A stretch of 64,000 nt of DNA, from the NCBI RefSeq assembly GCF_023149035.1, contig NZ_JAHXMY010000001.1, positions 1,240,001 to 1,304,000 of the forward strand, written 5' to 3'. The DNA is from Microbacterium sp. EYE_78. GTDB taxonomy: Bacteria; Actinomycetota; Actinomycetes; Actinomycetales; Microbacteriaceae. Shown here in pieces: positions 8,583 through 16,817 of the stretch. The stretch's first letter is position 1, and each line of letters begins with the position of its first letter. Under the pieces are notes generated by a model, which made no database searches, was not told the origin of the DNA, and was given only the letters and a program-made list of their open reading frames with translations. The position numbers and the translations under genes were made by a program.

Positions 8583-9509
8583 GTGTTCGACAGCCCTCTC
8601 TCCGACTCCGCCTACGAGGTGCTCGGAGTCGCCGCCGACGTCGACGACGAGGAGCTGCGTCGCGCCTACCGGCTGCGACTGCGGCAGACCCACCCCGACA
8701 CCGGCGGCGACGCGGCGCAGTTCGTGCAGGTGCAGCGCGCATGGGAGCTCGTCGGCACGGCCGACGCGCGAGCGGCCTACGACCGCGGTCACGGTTTCGG
8801 CGCGACCGCCTCGTACAGCCCCGATGCGCCGGCCTGGCGTCCGCCGACCCGGCCCGCCGACACCCGTCCGAAGGCGCGCTCGTTCGGGCAGCCCGGCGGC
8901 TGGCGACGCGAGCGGTACCTCGACCTGATGCGCGAATGGGCCGGTCGCGGCGTGGAGCTGGCCGACCCGTACGATCCGGCCCTCGTGCGTCGAGCCCCGC
9001 ACGAGATCCGGCGGCTGCTGGCCGACGCCCTCGCCGAGGAGGCGACCGCCCGCATCGTGTCGGAGCTGGGGATGGGGTTCACGATCTGGCACGACGTGGC
9101 CGCCGACCCGCGCGACCCGGACGTCAAGCTCGACCACATCGTGCTGAGCCCCAGCGGGCTCTACGCCGTGCTCTCGGAGGACTTCGGCGCGCCGGTCCGT
9201 ACACGTCGAGGCGAGCTCATCGGCGACGCCGTCGTGGGCGCCCCCGTGGCGCAGCTCGTGCTCGCCTCGCGTGCGCTCGGCCGGGCGGCGAAGGTGAAAT
9301 TCAGCGCCGCGGTCGTGGTCCTCCCCGACGACGATGTCGCCGTCGTCGCCGAGGAGCTCGGCAAGGTGAAGGGGCTCCCCGTCGTCGTCGTCGCCCGCAG
9401 CGCGCTCGCCGGCGTGCTGCGCCGCGGGGTCAGCGGTGCGCGCGAGATCGGCGGCAACGAACTGTTCGACGTGCGCACCCGTCTGCAGCACACCGTCCGC
9501 TTCGTCTGA
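8583..9509 (+). CDS. J-domain protein with NERD-like C-terminal domain
   Basis: Residues 8-70 form a DnaJ J-domain (AYEVLGVAADVDDEELRRAY, HPD at 37-39, and AWELVGTADARAAYD), so a partner Hsp70 is expected. A proline/arginine-rich linker leads to a C-terminal domain containing LDHIVLSPSGLYAVLSED near residues 183-200, closely resembling the core of NERD (nuclease-related) domains. The usual ExK-type catalytic end of that strand reads LSED here, so nuclease activity is doubtful. It starts with GTG directly after the hydrolase gene. An ATG at 8581 is in another frame. Confidence 0.8.
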   Translation: MFDSPLSDSAYEVLGVAADVDDEELRRAYRLRLRQTHPDTGGDAAQFVQVQRAWELVGTADARAAYDRGHGFGATASYSPDAPAWRPPTRPADTRPKARSFGQPGGWRRERYLDLMREWAGRGVELADPYDPALVRRAPHEIRRLLADALAEEATARIVSELGMGFTIWHDVAADPRDPDVKLDHIVLSPSGLYAVLSEDFGAPVRTRRGELIGDAVVGAPVAQLVLASRALGRAAKVKFSAAVVVLPDDDVAVVAEELGKVKGLPVVVVARSALAGVLRRGVSGAREIGGNELFDVRTRLQHTVRFV

Positions 9510-9530
9510 GAGGGGCGGCGACAGGGCGGG

Positions 9531-11042
9531 TCAGTCCGCGACGCCGAGCAGCTGGAGCGGATGCGTCAGCCGCCACCAGGCGTCGGGGCCGGGCAGGGCA
9601 TCCTGCAGGCTGACCGGCACGTCGACGCTGCCTGCGGGACCGGTGAGGGTGAGCGAACCGGCATCCGCTCCCGCATCGCGGTCATCGCCGAGATCGACCG
9701 ACGGCTCGGTCTCGGCCGTCGTGCCGTTCCACAGGATGAGGGATGCGTCGTCGTCGGTGACGACCGGCGTCGCCGCTCCCCACGCGGTCGTCACGGTCGC
9801 CACCACGGAGCCGGCGGGGAGGGTCGAGGGCTGGGCGAGCTCGGCCGCCGCGGCGTCGAGCAGACGCGCCGTCTCGGCGACGCGGTCGTCATCGGTCGGC
9901 TGCGCCGCGACCGAGACGACCAGCTCGAGCTCGGTGCCCTGCGCCTCGACGCCACGGGTCGCGACGAGGTTGTACGAGCCGAGGTAGCTGCCGGTCTTGA
10001 GGCCGTCGACGCCGTCGGTGCCGAGCAGTTCGTTCGTGTTCTCGAACTCGCCCGCCCCGGGGAGCTCCGCCGACGCGGTGGCGACGATCTCGGCGATGAC
10101 GGGGTTCGCGATCGCCTTCTCGGCGAGGGTGACCATGGCCGCGGGGGTGGCGACGTTGTCGCGGTCGAAGCCGGAGGCATCCGCCACCGTCATCCCGTCG
10201 ATGCCGTTGTCGGCGAGCCACGCATTCGCCGCGGCGGTGTACTCCTCGATCGAGCCGAACGCGTCGGTCGCCAGGCGGTCGGCGTAGTTGCTCGCCGAGG
10301 CGATGAGCATGCCCTGCAGCATCTGATACTCGGTGAGCGAGCCGCCGTCGGGGACGTTCAGCGCGGACTGGTTCTGTGCGACGTAGGTCCAGTACTCCTG
10401 GCGGTCGGCGAAGTCGAAGTCGTACGAAGGGCCGGGGTCGCCGACCTCGAGGGGAGAGCGGTCGAGGAGCACCAGGGCCGTGACGAGCTTCGTGGTGCTC
10501 GCCATCTGCGCGGGCTCATCGGACGACGCAGCCGTGGCGAACCCGGCGACGCCGACCCCCGCTTCTCCCTCGCCGGGCCACGTGAGGGCCGATGCCGCGC
10601 CGCGCAGGGCGGTGTCCTCGGACGCCGTGACCGTCGGCTCGACCGACGACAGCGGCCACAGCAGCATGGCGGCGGTGTACGCCACCGCGAGGGCGACGAC
10701 CGCGAGTGCGGGGACGGCCACGACGCGGCCGCGCACACGTCGGCGGCGGCGCAGCGGGGGGAGGAGATCGAACGAGGCCGTGGGGGTAGCGCCAGAGGCA
10801 GTGAGTCCGTCGACATCCACCCAGCCGAGCGCGATGCGTCCCGTCGTCGACAGGGGCTCGTCCTCGCGGGCCGGACCGGCGGCCGCCGAGCGGTCCACCG
10901 CCGTCAGCGCCGAGACCGGCAGCGGCGACGGCTCGCCGAGACGCGAGGTGACGGCATCGTCGGTTCCGAACTCCGCGGATCCGTCGCTGTCGGTGCGCTC
11001 CCGCATCTCGCGGCGCGTCAGAGGGGCGTCTCCCAAGGTCAC
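9531..11042 (-). CDS. D-alanyl-D-alanine carboxypeptidase family protein (S11)
   Basis: This 503-residue membrane-anchored penicillin-binding-type enzyme should trim peptidoglycan pentapeptides. About 105 cytoplasmic residues precede a single membrane helix (about 107-130); the extracellular domain holds the SxxK motif STTK (Ser182, Lys185) and KTG (349-351). The SxN motif position reads SASN (249-252), so Asn is not at the usual third position, which may affect activity. The GTG start follows TACCGT by 6 nt (leaderless). It is divergent from the thiamine transporter across a shared short promoter region. Confidence 0.88.
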   Translation of the reverse strand: MTLGDAPLTRREMRERTDSDGSAEFGTDDAVTSRLGEPSPLPVSALTAVDRSAAAGPAREDEPLSTTGRIALGWVDVDGLTASGATPTASFDLLPPLRRRRRVRGRVVAVPALAVVALAVAYTAAMLLWPLSSVEPTVTASEDTALRGAASALTWPGEGEAGVGVAGFATAASSDEPAQMASTTKLVTALVLLDRSPLEVGDPGPSYDFDFADRQEYWTYVAQNQSALNVPDGGSLTEYQMLQGMLIASASNYADRLATDAFGSIEEYTAAANAWLADNGIDGMTVADASGFDRDNVATPAAMVTLAEKAIANPVIAEIVATASAELPGAGEFENTNELLGTDGVDGLKTGSYLGSYNLVATRGVEAQGTELELVVSVAAQPTDDDRVAETARLLDAAAAELAQPSTLPAGSVVATVTTAWGAATPVVTDDDASLILWNGTTAETEPSVDLGDDRDAGADAGSLTLTGPAGSVDVPVSLQDALPGPDAWWRLTHPLQLLGVAD

Positions 11043-11072
11043 CGACCCACGGTAGCGCGCCGTCGCTGTGGC

Positions 11073-11078
11073 TATACT
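11073..11078 (+). promoter_or_regulatory. -10 box (TATACT) of the thiamine-transport operon
   Basis: TATACT is nearly consensus and lies about 10 nt before the TPP riboswitch begins, so the transcript would start at the aptamer's 5' edge. No convincing -35 hexamer is visible at the usual distance. Confidence 0.6.
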
Positions 11079-11087
11079 CGACGCACA

Positions 11088-11176
11088 CCCACGGGAGTCC
11101 GGTGAGCCGGGCTGAGAGGAAGCGATCCACGCTTCGACCGTCGAACCTGATCCGGATCATGCCGGCGCAGGGAGGA
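11088..11176 (+). ncRNA. TPP riboswitch (THI box)
   Basis: The segment contains the conserved THI-box blocks in order: GGGAGTCCGG, the CTGAGAGG loop, a variable stem, then GAACCTGATCCGGATCATGCC and GGCGCAGGGA. It ends just before the ribosome binding site GGAGGAG of ykoE. High thiamine diphosphate should fold the aptamer and block initiation. I see no separate intrinsic terminator between aptamer and gene, so control is probably translational, by sequestering the GGAGG. Confidence 0.93.
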
Positions 11177-11183
11177 GAACGAA

Positions 11184-11822
11184 ATGCACGCTGTCGCGTC
11201 CCCGTCCACGCAGACCGAGCGGACGTCCGCTCCCGGCAATCGCTTCCGCTGGCGCGTCGTCGACATCGTCGTCGCCAGTGTGCTCGGCGTGGCATCCGGA
11301 CTCATCTTCCTGCTCTGGAACATCGGATACCTGGGCCCGAAGACGCTGCTCGAACCGCTCCTGCCCGGTCTCCAGGGACTCCTCGACGGGCCGTGGCTCT
11401 TCGCCGGTGTGCTCGGCGCACTCATCATCCGCAAGCCGGGCGCGGCGATCTACACCGAGACCCTCGCCGCCGTCGTCTCCGCCCTCGTCGGCAACACGTG
11501 GGGCGGATTCCTCACCATCGAGGCGGGTCTGGTGCAGGGGCTCGGCGCGGAGCTCGTCCTCCTGCTGTTCCTCTACGGGCGCTTCAGCCTCCCGGTGGCG
11601 GTCCTGGCGGGAGCCGGCGCCGCACTGGCCGGTGGCATCAACAACCTGATCCTCTGGTACGCGGGGGCCGACGCCGCCTTCACGGCGGTCTACCTCGCCT
11701 CGACGATCCTCTCCGGTGCCGTCATCGCGGGGGCGCTGTCCTGGTTCCTCGCACGCGGACTCGCCGCGACCGGCGCCCTCGACAGGTTCGCGATCGGGCG
11801 CGATGCGCGCAACCGTGTCTGA
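11184..11822 (+). CDS. ykoE: ECF transporter S component for thiamine or its pyrimidine precursor
   Basis: The 212-residue integral membrane protein has about six hydrophobic helices, among them VVDIVVASVLGVASGLIFLLWN near the N-terminus and GAAIYTETLAAVVSALVGNTWGG in the middle, which match the YkoE substrate-binding component. It captures thiamine or HMP at the membrane and works with the ATPase and T component encoded next. It lies 3 nt upstream of the ATPase gene, behind a TPP riboswitch, so intracellular thiamine diphosphate should repress it. The start follows GGAGGAG. Confidence 0.9.
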   Translation: MHAVASPSTQTERTSAPGNRFRWRVVDIVVASVLGVASGLIFLLWNIGYLGPKTLLEPLLPGLQGLLDGPWLFAGVLGALIIRKPGAAIYTETLAAVVSALVGNTWGGFLTIEAGLVQGLGAELVLLLFLYGRFSLPVAVLAGAGAALAGGINNLILWYAGADAAFTAVYLASTILSGAVIAGALSWFLARGLAATGALDRFAIGRDARNRV

Positions 11823-11825
11823 GGG

Positions 11826-13280
11826 ATGACGCAGCCCGCCGCGGTCGAGGTCCGCTCCTGGGGATGGCGCCACGCGTCACGACGCGCGTGGGCCGTGCGG
11901 GGAGTGGACTTGACGATCGCGCCGGGCGAGCGTGTCCTGCTCCTCGGGGCGTCCGGTGCGGGCAAGTCGACGCTGCTCCACGGCCTGGCCGGCGTGCTCG
12001 GCGGCGCTGACGAGGGGGAATCGGAGGGCACGATCCTGCTCGACGGTGACGCCGCTGCGGCAGGTCGCGGTCGCGCCGGTCTCGTGCTGCAGGATCCGGA
12101 CTCGCAGGTGATCCTGGCCCGTGTGGGTGATGACGTCGCCTTCGGTTGCGAGAACTTGGGTGTGCCGCGCGACGAGATCTGGCCGAGAGTCGATGCGGCG
12201 CTCGTCGACGTCGGGCTGGACGTGCCGCGGCACTGGCCCACCAAGGAACTGTCGGGCGGGCAGAAGCAGCGCCTCGCGCTGGCCGGCGTCGTCGCGATGC
12301 AACCCGGGCTCGTCCTGCTCGACGAGCCCACAGCCAACCTCGACCCCGACGGTGTCGTCGAGGTGCGCGACGCCGTCGCGCGGCTGCTCGACGGGCACGG
12401 CACGACCCTGGTCGTGGTCGAGCATCGCGTCGACGTCTGGCTGCCCGTCGTCGACCGCGTCGTCGTCCTCGTCGGAGGCGGATCGCCTGGCGTGATCGCC
12501 GACGGCAGGCCCGCGGAGATCCTCGGTGTCCACGGCGAGCAGCTGGCGCGGGCAGGCATCTGGGTGCCGGGGCATCCGCCCCGCGAGCCGGGCGCCCCGG
12601 CGTCCGCGCCGGGGGAGCTCCTCCTGTCCGCGCGGGACCTCGCGGTGCAGCGGGTCGCGGGCCACCCGATCGCCGACGGCATCGACCTCGACGTGCGTGC
12701 CGGAGAGATCCTCGCGGTGACCGGGCCGAACGGGGCCGGGAAGTCGACGCTCGGCCTGACCCTGGCCGGACTCCTTCCCCCGGCATCCGGCGAGCTGCGT
12801 GCGCAGCCCACGCTCGCGAACGGCATCGGTGCGCGACCGATCGACTGGTCCTCCCGAGAACTGCTTACCCGCATCGGCACCGTGTTTCAGGAGCCTGAGC
12901 ATCAGTTCCTCTCGCGGACGGTGCGCGCCGAGCTCGAGGTCGGGCCGAGGGCACTCGGGATGCCGGCGGAGGTGATGGATCGGATCGTCAACGACCTCCT
13001 GCGCCGGATGCGGCTGGATCACCTCGCCGCGGCCAACCCGTACACGCTGTCGGGCGGAGAGCAGCGCCGACTCACAGTCGCCTCGATGCTCGCGACAGCG
13101 CCGCGGGTGCTGATCCTGGATGAGCCGACCTTCGGGCAGGATTCCACGACGTGGGCGAGTCTCGTCGCGCTGCTCTCCGAGCTGCGCGACGGCGGGTCCG
13201 CGATCGTCGTCGTGACGCACGATCTCGATGCCGTCCGCGCGCTGCACGCGCGCGAGTTCCGACTCCGGGGGCGACCGTGA
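11826..13280 (+). CDS. ykoD: ECF transporter energising ATPase, two fused ABC domains
   Basis: The 484-residue protein has two ABC ATPase domains in one chain, as in YkoD. Domain 1 has Walker A GASGAGKS (residues 41-48), signature LSGGQKQR near 142 and Walker B LVLLDEPTANLD. Domain 2 has GPNGAGKST near 300, signature LSGGEQRR near 407 and VLILDEPTFGQD. Both sites appear catalytically intact. It powers thiamine import with YkoE and YkoC. The gene follows ykoE by 3 nt, and its stop overlaps the next start (GTGA). Confidence 0.93.
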   Translation: MTQPAAVEVRSWGWRHASRRAWAVRGVDLTIAPGERVLLLGASGAGKSTLLHGLAGVLGGADEGESEGTILLDGDAAAAGRGRAGLVLQDPDSQVILARVGDDVAFGCENLGVPRDEIWPRVDAALVDVGLDVPRHWPTKELSGGQKQRLALAGVVAMQPGLVLLDEPTANLDPDGVVEVRDAVARLLDGHGTTLVVVEHRVDVWLPVVDRVVVLVGGGSPGVIADGRPAEILGVHGEQLARAGIWVPGHPPREPGAPASAPGELLLSARDLAVQRVAGHPIADGIDLDVRAGEILAVTGPNGAGKSTLGLTLAGLLPPASGELRAQPTLANGIGARPIDWSSRELLTRIGTVFQEPEHQFLSRTVRAELEVGPRALGMPAEVMDRIVNDLLRRMRLDHLAAANPYTLSGGEQRRLTVASMLATAPRVLILDEPTFGQDSTTWASLVALLSELRDGGSAIVVVTHDLDAVRALHAREFRLRGRP

Positions 13281-14065
13281 CACTCCTCGACGGGACCGCC
13301 AGAACCGGCGCAGTCGCTCGCATCAATCCGGTCGCGAAGCTCGCGGCCAGCGGGCTCATCGCGATTCCGCTGATCTTCACCCTGGACTGGGTGTCCGCCG
13401 CAGTCGCGCTGGTCCTGGAGTGCCTGCTCATCCCGTTCGCGGGGCTCCGGTGGACCGAGTTCTGGCTACGCACCTGGCCGGTCTGGCTGGCCGCGCCGTT
13501 GACGGCCGTGACCATCGCGCTCTACGGCGAGGCGGATGGCCGCATCTACGTGGAATGGCTGCTGATCGGGGTCAGCGACGGCTCCATCGAACTCGCCGTC
13601 GCGACGCTGCTGCGGGTCCTCGCCGTCGCGCTGCCCTCGGTCGTGCTGTTCGTGACCGTCGATCCGACGGACCTCGCCGACGGCCTCGCCCAGATCGTGC
13701 GACTGCCGGCTCGGTTCGTCCTCGGCGCCCTGGCGGGCCTGCGGATGATCGGCCTCTTCGTCGACGACTGGCGCTCCCTCGAACTCGCCCGCCGCGCCCG
13801 TGGCGTCGCCGATCGAGGGCGACTCGCGCGATTCGCGGGAATGGCCTTCGCGCTCCTCGTGCTGTCGATCCGGCGGGGCTCGAAGCTCGCGACCGCCATG
13901 GAGGCTCGTGGCTTCGGCGCCCCGGGGCCGCGCACCTGGGCGCGGACGTCGGTGTTCGGCATCCGGGAGTGGGTGCTCGTGGGGATCGGGGCGGGAATCG
14001 CGGCCGTGGCAGTCGCTGCGGCGGTGCTCGCCGGCACGTGGAACTTCATCCTCGGTCCATCCTGA
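13277..14065 (+). CDS. ykoC: ECF transporter T component (transmembrane coupling protein)
   Basis: The 262-residue protein shows the T-component pattern: N-terminal INPVAKLAASGLIAIPLIF membrane helices, two Ala-Arg-Gly coupling motifs in the C-terminal cytoplasmic region (ARRARGVADR and AMEARGFGAPG), and a last hydrophobic helix. These motifs bind grooves in the ATPase subunits and transmit ATP hydrolysis to the S component. It starts with GTG overlapping the ykoD stop by 4 nt, the last gene of the thiamine uptake operon. Confidence 0.9.
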   Translation: MTLLDGTARTGAVARINPVAKLAASGLIAIPLIFTLDWVSAAVALVLECLLIPFAGLRWTEFWLRTWPVWLAAPLTAVTIALYGEADGRIYVEWLLIGVSDGSIELAVATLLRVLAVALPSVVLFVTVDPTDLADGLAQIVRLPARFVLGALAGLRMIGLFVDDWRSLELARRARGVADRGRLARFAGMAFALLVLSIRRGSKLATAMEARGFGAPGPRTWARTSVFGIREWVLVGIGAGIAAVAVAAAVLAGTWNFILGPS

Positions 14066-14100
14066 TCGCCGCGACTTCACCCGCGCGACCGCATCCGACG

Positions 14101-14132
14101 CGACGTCCGCACGATCGCCGGTGCGGATGTCG
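14101..14132. terminator. Hairpin between convergent ykoC and GNAT genes
   Basis: CGACGTCCGCAC and GTGCGGATGTCG form a 12-position stem (one mismatch) around an 8-nt loop, and flanking GCGAC/GTCGC-like bases can extend it. There is no T-run on either strand, so termination would have to be of the T-less type or aided by Rho. The 140-nt gap contains nothing else I recognise. Confidence 0.45.
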
Positions 14133-14204
14133 TGTCGCGCGCCGCTGCAATCGACTCCTGCACCGCGGGTCGTGCGTTCGTCGCGCGACCGGGCCGGACG
14201 GGTG

Positions 14205-14708
14205 TCAGAACACGAACGCGAAGCAGATCGAGCGCGGCATCGTCTCGGCGTAGGGCTCGTAGACCGGGATGCGGACGAACCCCATGGACTCGTAGAGCGC
14301 GATTGATTCCGGCTGCGGGATGCCGGTCTGCAGGATGACGCGGTCGGCGCCGCCCGCGCGAGCCCGGTCGAGCGCGGCCGTCACGAGCGAACGGGCGATG
14401 CCGCGGCCCCGCGCCGACGGGATGACGACCAGGCGCTTGATCTCCCATTCCTCGCCGAGCCGGCGGAGGATCACGTGCCCTGTCGGGCGGTCGCCCTCAT
14501 CCACCGCGATCAGCGTCGCGACGACCTCGTCCGGGTGCATCGCGAGTGCGCGGGACCGGGCGGCGCGGCGCTCGGCGGGCTCGTCGCCGTGGAAGCCGTC
14601 GTAGCGGGCGCCGAGGTCGGCATCCAACTCGTCGCGCAGGGATGCCGCACGGGCGTCGTCCCACGCGACGTCGATGATCCGGGACCCGGTGCTCGTCCGT
14701 TCGCTCAC
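14205..14708 (-). CDS. GNAT family N-acetyltransferase
   Basis: The 167-residue protein carries the acetyl-CoA binding motif A of GNAT enzymes, RLVVIPSARGRGIARSLV near residues 93-110, and the motif B region ILQTGIPQPESIALYESMGF near 125-145. The substrate is unknown; the C-terminal YEPYAETMPRSICFAF resembles the subgroup acting on small amines or amino acids. The GTG start has TAGGCT 6 nt upstream (leaderless). Confidence 0.88.
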   Translation of the reverse strand: MSERTSTGSRIIDVAWDDARAASLRDELDADLGARYDGFHGDEPAERRAARSRALAMHPDEVVATLIAVDEGDRPTGHVILRRLGEEWEIKRLVVIPSARGRGIARSLVTAALDRARAGGADRVILQTGIPQPESIALYESMGFVRIPVYEPYAETMPRSICFAFVF

Positions 14709-14717
14709 CGGACGAGC

Positions 14718-15122
14718 CTACGTCCGGCCGTCCTCCTCGAGGCGACGCACGAGTCGTCGCGTCGCGGTCCGTCGGAAGGACGCATCGAGCAGCTCGGCGA
14801 GCTCGGTCTCGTCCGTGTCGACGAGGTCGATCCCGAGCCACCCGTACGGTCCGAGGTAGGCGGGCGTCCAGAAGCGGGGGTCCTGTCGCAGCGCGGGCTC
14901 GTCGTCCGGATCCGGCATCACCATGACGCCGGCGTCATGCCGATCGAACTCGCCCGGCCCGCGTCTCACGGAGCCGCCGAAGTACGCGAAGACCCTGGTG
15001 GTGAAGAACGCCGGCCGCCCGTGGCTGATCTTCTCCTGCGCGCCGGGCAGCGCGAGGGCGTGGCGGCGGACGATCGCCAGCAGCGGATCGTCGTCGCGGA
15101 ACATCAGCGGGTGCTCGGCCAC
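14718..15122 (-). CDS. MmcQ/YjbR family DNA-binding-fold protein
   Basis: The 134-residue protein matches the MmcQ/YjbR family: HALALPGAQEKISHGRPAFF at residues 21-40, then GVMVMPDPDDEPALRQDPRFW and PAYLGPYGWLGIDL. The family has a CyaY-like double-wing fold with suspected DNA binding, but no verified function. It begins 7 nt after the stop of the phosphotransferase gene, with which it is probably co-transcribed. The GTG start gives the expected N-terminus. Confidence 0.85.
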   Translation of the reverse strand: MAEHPLMFRDDDPLLAIVRRHALALPGAQEKISHGRPAFFTTRVFAYFGGSVRRGPGEFDRHDAGVMVMPDPDDEPALRQDPRFWTPAYLGPYGWLGIDLVDTDETELAELLDASFRRTATRRLVRRLEEDGRT

Positions 15123-15129
15123 CGCCCCA

Positions 15130-15855
15130 TCATGTCGCGTTCCAGAGGTCGCGGTAATAGGCCAGCCGCTCCTCGTCCGGCTCGACGCCGTACGCCTCGA
15201 GCAGCAGTCCGTCCCACCCCGGGCCGTAGTTCCACCCGGTGCTCATCGCCGCGATGGCGATGTCGCCCCAGCGGTCGCCGAGGCCGAGCTGGCCGAGGTC
15301 GACGTGCCCGCTCCACCGGCCGTCGTCGCCGACGAGCGTGTTCGGCACGCACGCGTCGCCGTGGCAGACGACGAGCTCGTCGATCTCCGGCGCGACGCGC
15401 AACCGCTCGGGCACGACGACGCCCCGTTCGGCCGCGTTCGCGATGCGCGACGGAACGGTCCAGTCGAAGGGGCAGGATGCCACCGGCAGCGACTCGTGCA
15501 TCGCCCGCAGTCCTTCGCCGACGGCGCGCACCGCGAGCGCGGGCCGCGCGACCCAGTCGGGATGCACCGCCGACCGTCCCGTGATCGCGCGGGTGACGAG
15601 CCACTCGGTCTCGCCGTCGTCCCCCTGCTCGACGACGGTCGGGACGCGGATGTACGGCGCCGCCCAGGCCATCCGCTCGGCCTCGTCGGCCATCGAGGTC
15701 TCGAGATGGACGGGCCCGATCTTGATGTACCGGTCGTCGTCGGTCGCGAACGTCGTCCCGCCCAGCTTGTTGGTCCACACCGGGCGCAGGTCGGCTCCGC
15801 GGGCGAGACGCCGGATGATGGGCGGGACGGGGGCGTCGGGGAGCGGGATCGACAT
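15130..15855 (-). CDS. APH(3')-like aminoglycoside phosphotransferase family protein
   Basis: The 241-residue kinase-fold protein has an N-terminal lobe with GTTFATDDDRYIKIGP, a catalytic loop VVCHGDACVPNTLV (His-Gly-Asp...Asn) and the metal-binding GHVDLGQLGLGDRWGDIAIA, all typical of APH(3') enzymes. Such enzymes transfer phosphate to the 3'-hydroxyl of kanamycin-type aminoglycosides. Chromosomal actinobacterial homologues may have other substrates. Composition matches the neighbours and no mobile element adjoins it, so it looks native. The MmcQ/YjbR gene follows after 7 nt. Confidence 0.85.
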   Translation of the reverse strand: MSIPLPDAPVPPIIRRLARGADLRPVWTNKLGGTTFATDDDRYIKIGPVHLETSMADEAERMAWAAPYIRVPTVVEQGDDGETEWLVTRAITGRSAVHPDWVARPALAVRAVGEGLRAMHESLPVASCPFDWTVPSRIANAAERGVVVPERLRVAPEIDELVVCHGDACVPNTLVGDDGRWSGHVDLGQLGLGDRWGDIAIAAMSTGWNYGPGWDGLLLEAYGVEPDEERLAYYRDLWNAT

Positions 15856-15968
15856 CGCCTCCCATCCTCTCGTCGGATGCAGCGGGGCGACACCCCGGCG
15901 CACCGATCGTCGCCCGACGCGCAAGCCCCGGCATCCGTCGCCGTGTCGTGCCCGGGGCGTCGGGCGGC

Positions 15969-15974
15969 TACCCT
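15969..15974 (+). promoter_or_regulatory. Probable -10 box (TACCCT) of the SDR/hydratase cluster
   Basis: TACCCT sits about 70 nt before the SDR gene, leaving a leader that carries a GAAGGAGA ribosome binding site. It is the only TANNNT hexamer I find plausible in this divergent intergenic region. Confidence 0.4.
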
Positions 15975-16044
15975 GGAGGCATCCCCTGACCGTGGCACCC
16001 AGTCGCACGCGAGGCGGGACCCGATACCGTTCGAAGGAGAGCGC

Positions 16045-16806
16045 ATGGACATCGTCGGAGCATCCGCCCTCGTCACCGGGGGCGCGAGCGGCCTCGGGCT
16101 CGCGACCGCTCGCCGCCTGTCCGCGCAGGGCGCCCATGTCGTCATCGTCGACCTGCCGTCGTCCGCCGGCGCCGACATCGCGGCAGAGCTCGGCGGCACC
16201 TTCGCCGCCGCGGATGTGACGGACGCCGCGCAGGTCGAGGCGGCCGTGGCCGCGGCATCCGCCGTCGCCCCCCTGCGCGTCGCGGTGAACTGCGCCGGCA
16301 TCGCCCCGCCCGCGAAGGTGCTCGCCCGCGACGGGTCGCCCAACCCGGTCGCCGACTTCGAACGGATCGTCCGCATCAACCTCATCGGCACCTACACCGT
16401 CGTCGCGCACACGGCGGCGGCCATGGCTGCGACGGAGCCCACGGCATCCGGAGACCGCGGCATCATCGTGAACACGGCGTCGGTCGCCGCCTTCGATGGG
16501 CAGATCGGCCAGCCGGCGTACGCCGCGAGCAAGGGCGGCGTGCACGCGATGACCCTGCCGATCGCGCGGGAGCTGGCGCGCTCCGGCATCCGCGTCTGCA
16601 CGATCGCACCCGGGATCATGGAGACCCCGATGCTCGCCGGTCTCCCCGCGGCCGCGCAGGAGTCCCTCGGCCAGCAGGTGCCGTACCCGGCTCGGCTCGG
16701 CAGGCCGGATGAGTATGCAGCGCTTGTGGAACACATCGTCGAGAACGGTTACCTCAACGGTGAGACGATCCGTCTGGACGGATCGATCCGCATGGCACCG
16801 AAGTGA
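16045..16806 (+). CDS. SDR family 3-hydroxyacyl-CoA dehydrogenase (type-2-like)
   Basis: The 253-residue short-chain dehydrogenase has the NAD site TGGASGLG (11-18), an aspartate after strand 2 (VIVDLPSS) indicating NAD preference, NCAG at 82-85 and the catalytic triad Ser146, Tyr159, Lys163 (YAASK). APGIMETPML and the overall sequence resemble HSD17B10-like 3-hydroxyacyl-CoA dehydrogenases, which oxidise 3-hydroxyacyl-CoA in fatty acid or isoleucine breakdown. The neighbouring hydratase supports that role. The start follows GAAGGAGA. Confidence 0.88.
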   Translation: MDIVGASALVTGGASGLGLATARRLSAQGAHVVIVDLPSSAGADIAAELGGTFAAADVTDAAQVEAAVAAASAVAPLRVAVNCAGIAPPAKVLARDGSPNPVADFERIVRINLIGTYTVVAHTAAAMAATEPTASGDRGIIVNTASVAAFDGQIGQPAYAASKGGVHAMTLPIARELARSGIRVCTIAPGIMETPMLAGLPAAAQESLGQQVPYPARLGRPDEYAALVEHIVENGYLNGETIRLDGSIRMAPK

Positions 16807-16817
16807 GCGGAGACCCG

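Noticed and set aside
15130..15855. Acquired antibiotic-resistance gene
   Set aside because: Base composition and codon use match the neighbours, and there is no transposase, integrase or flanking repeat. It looks native.
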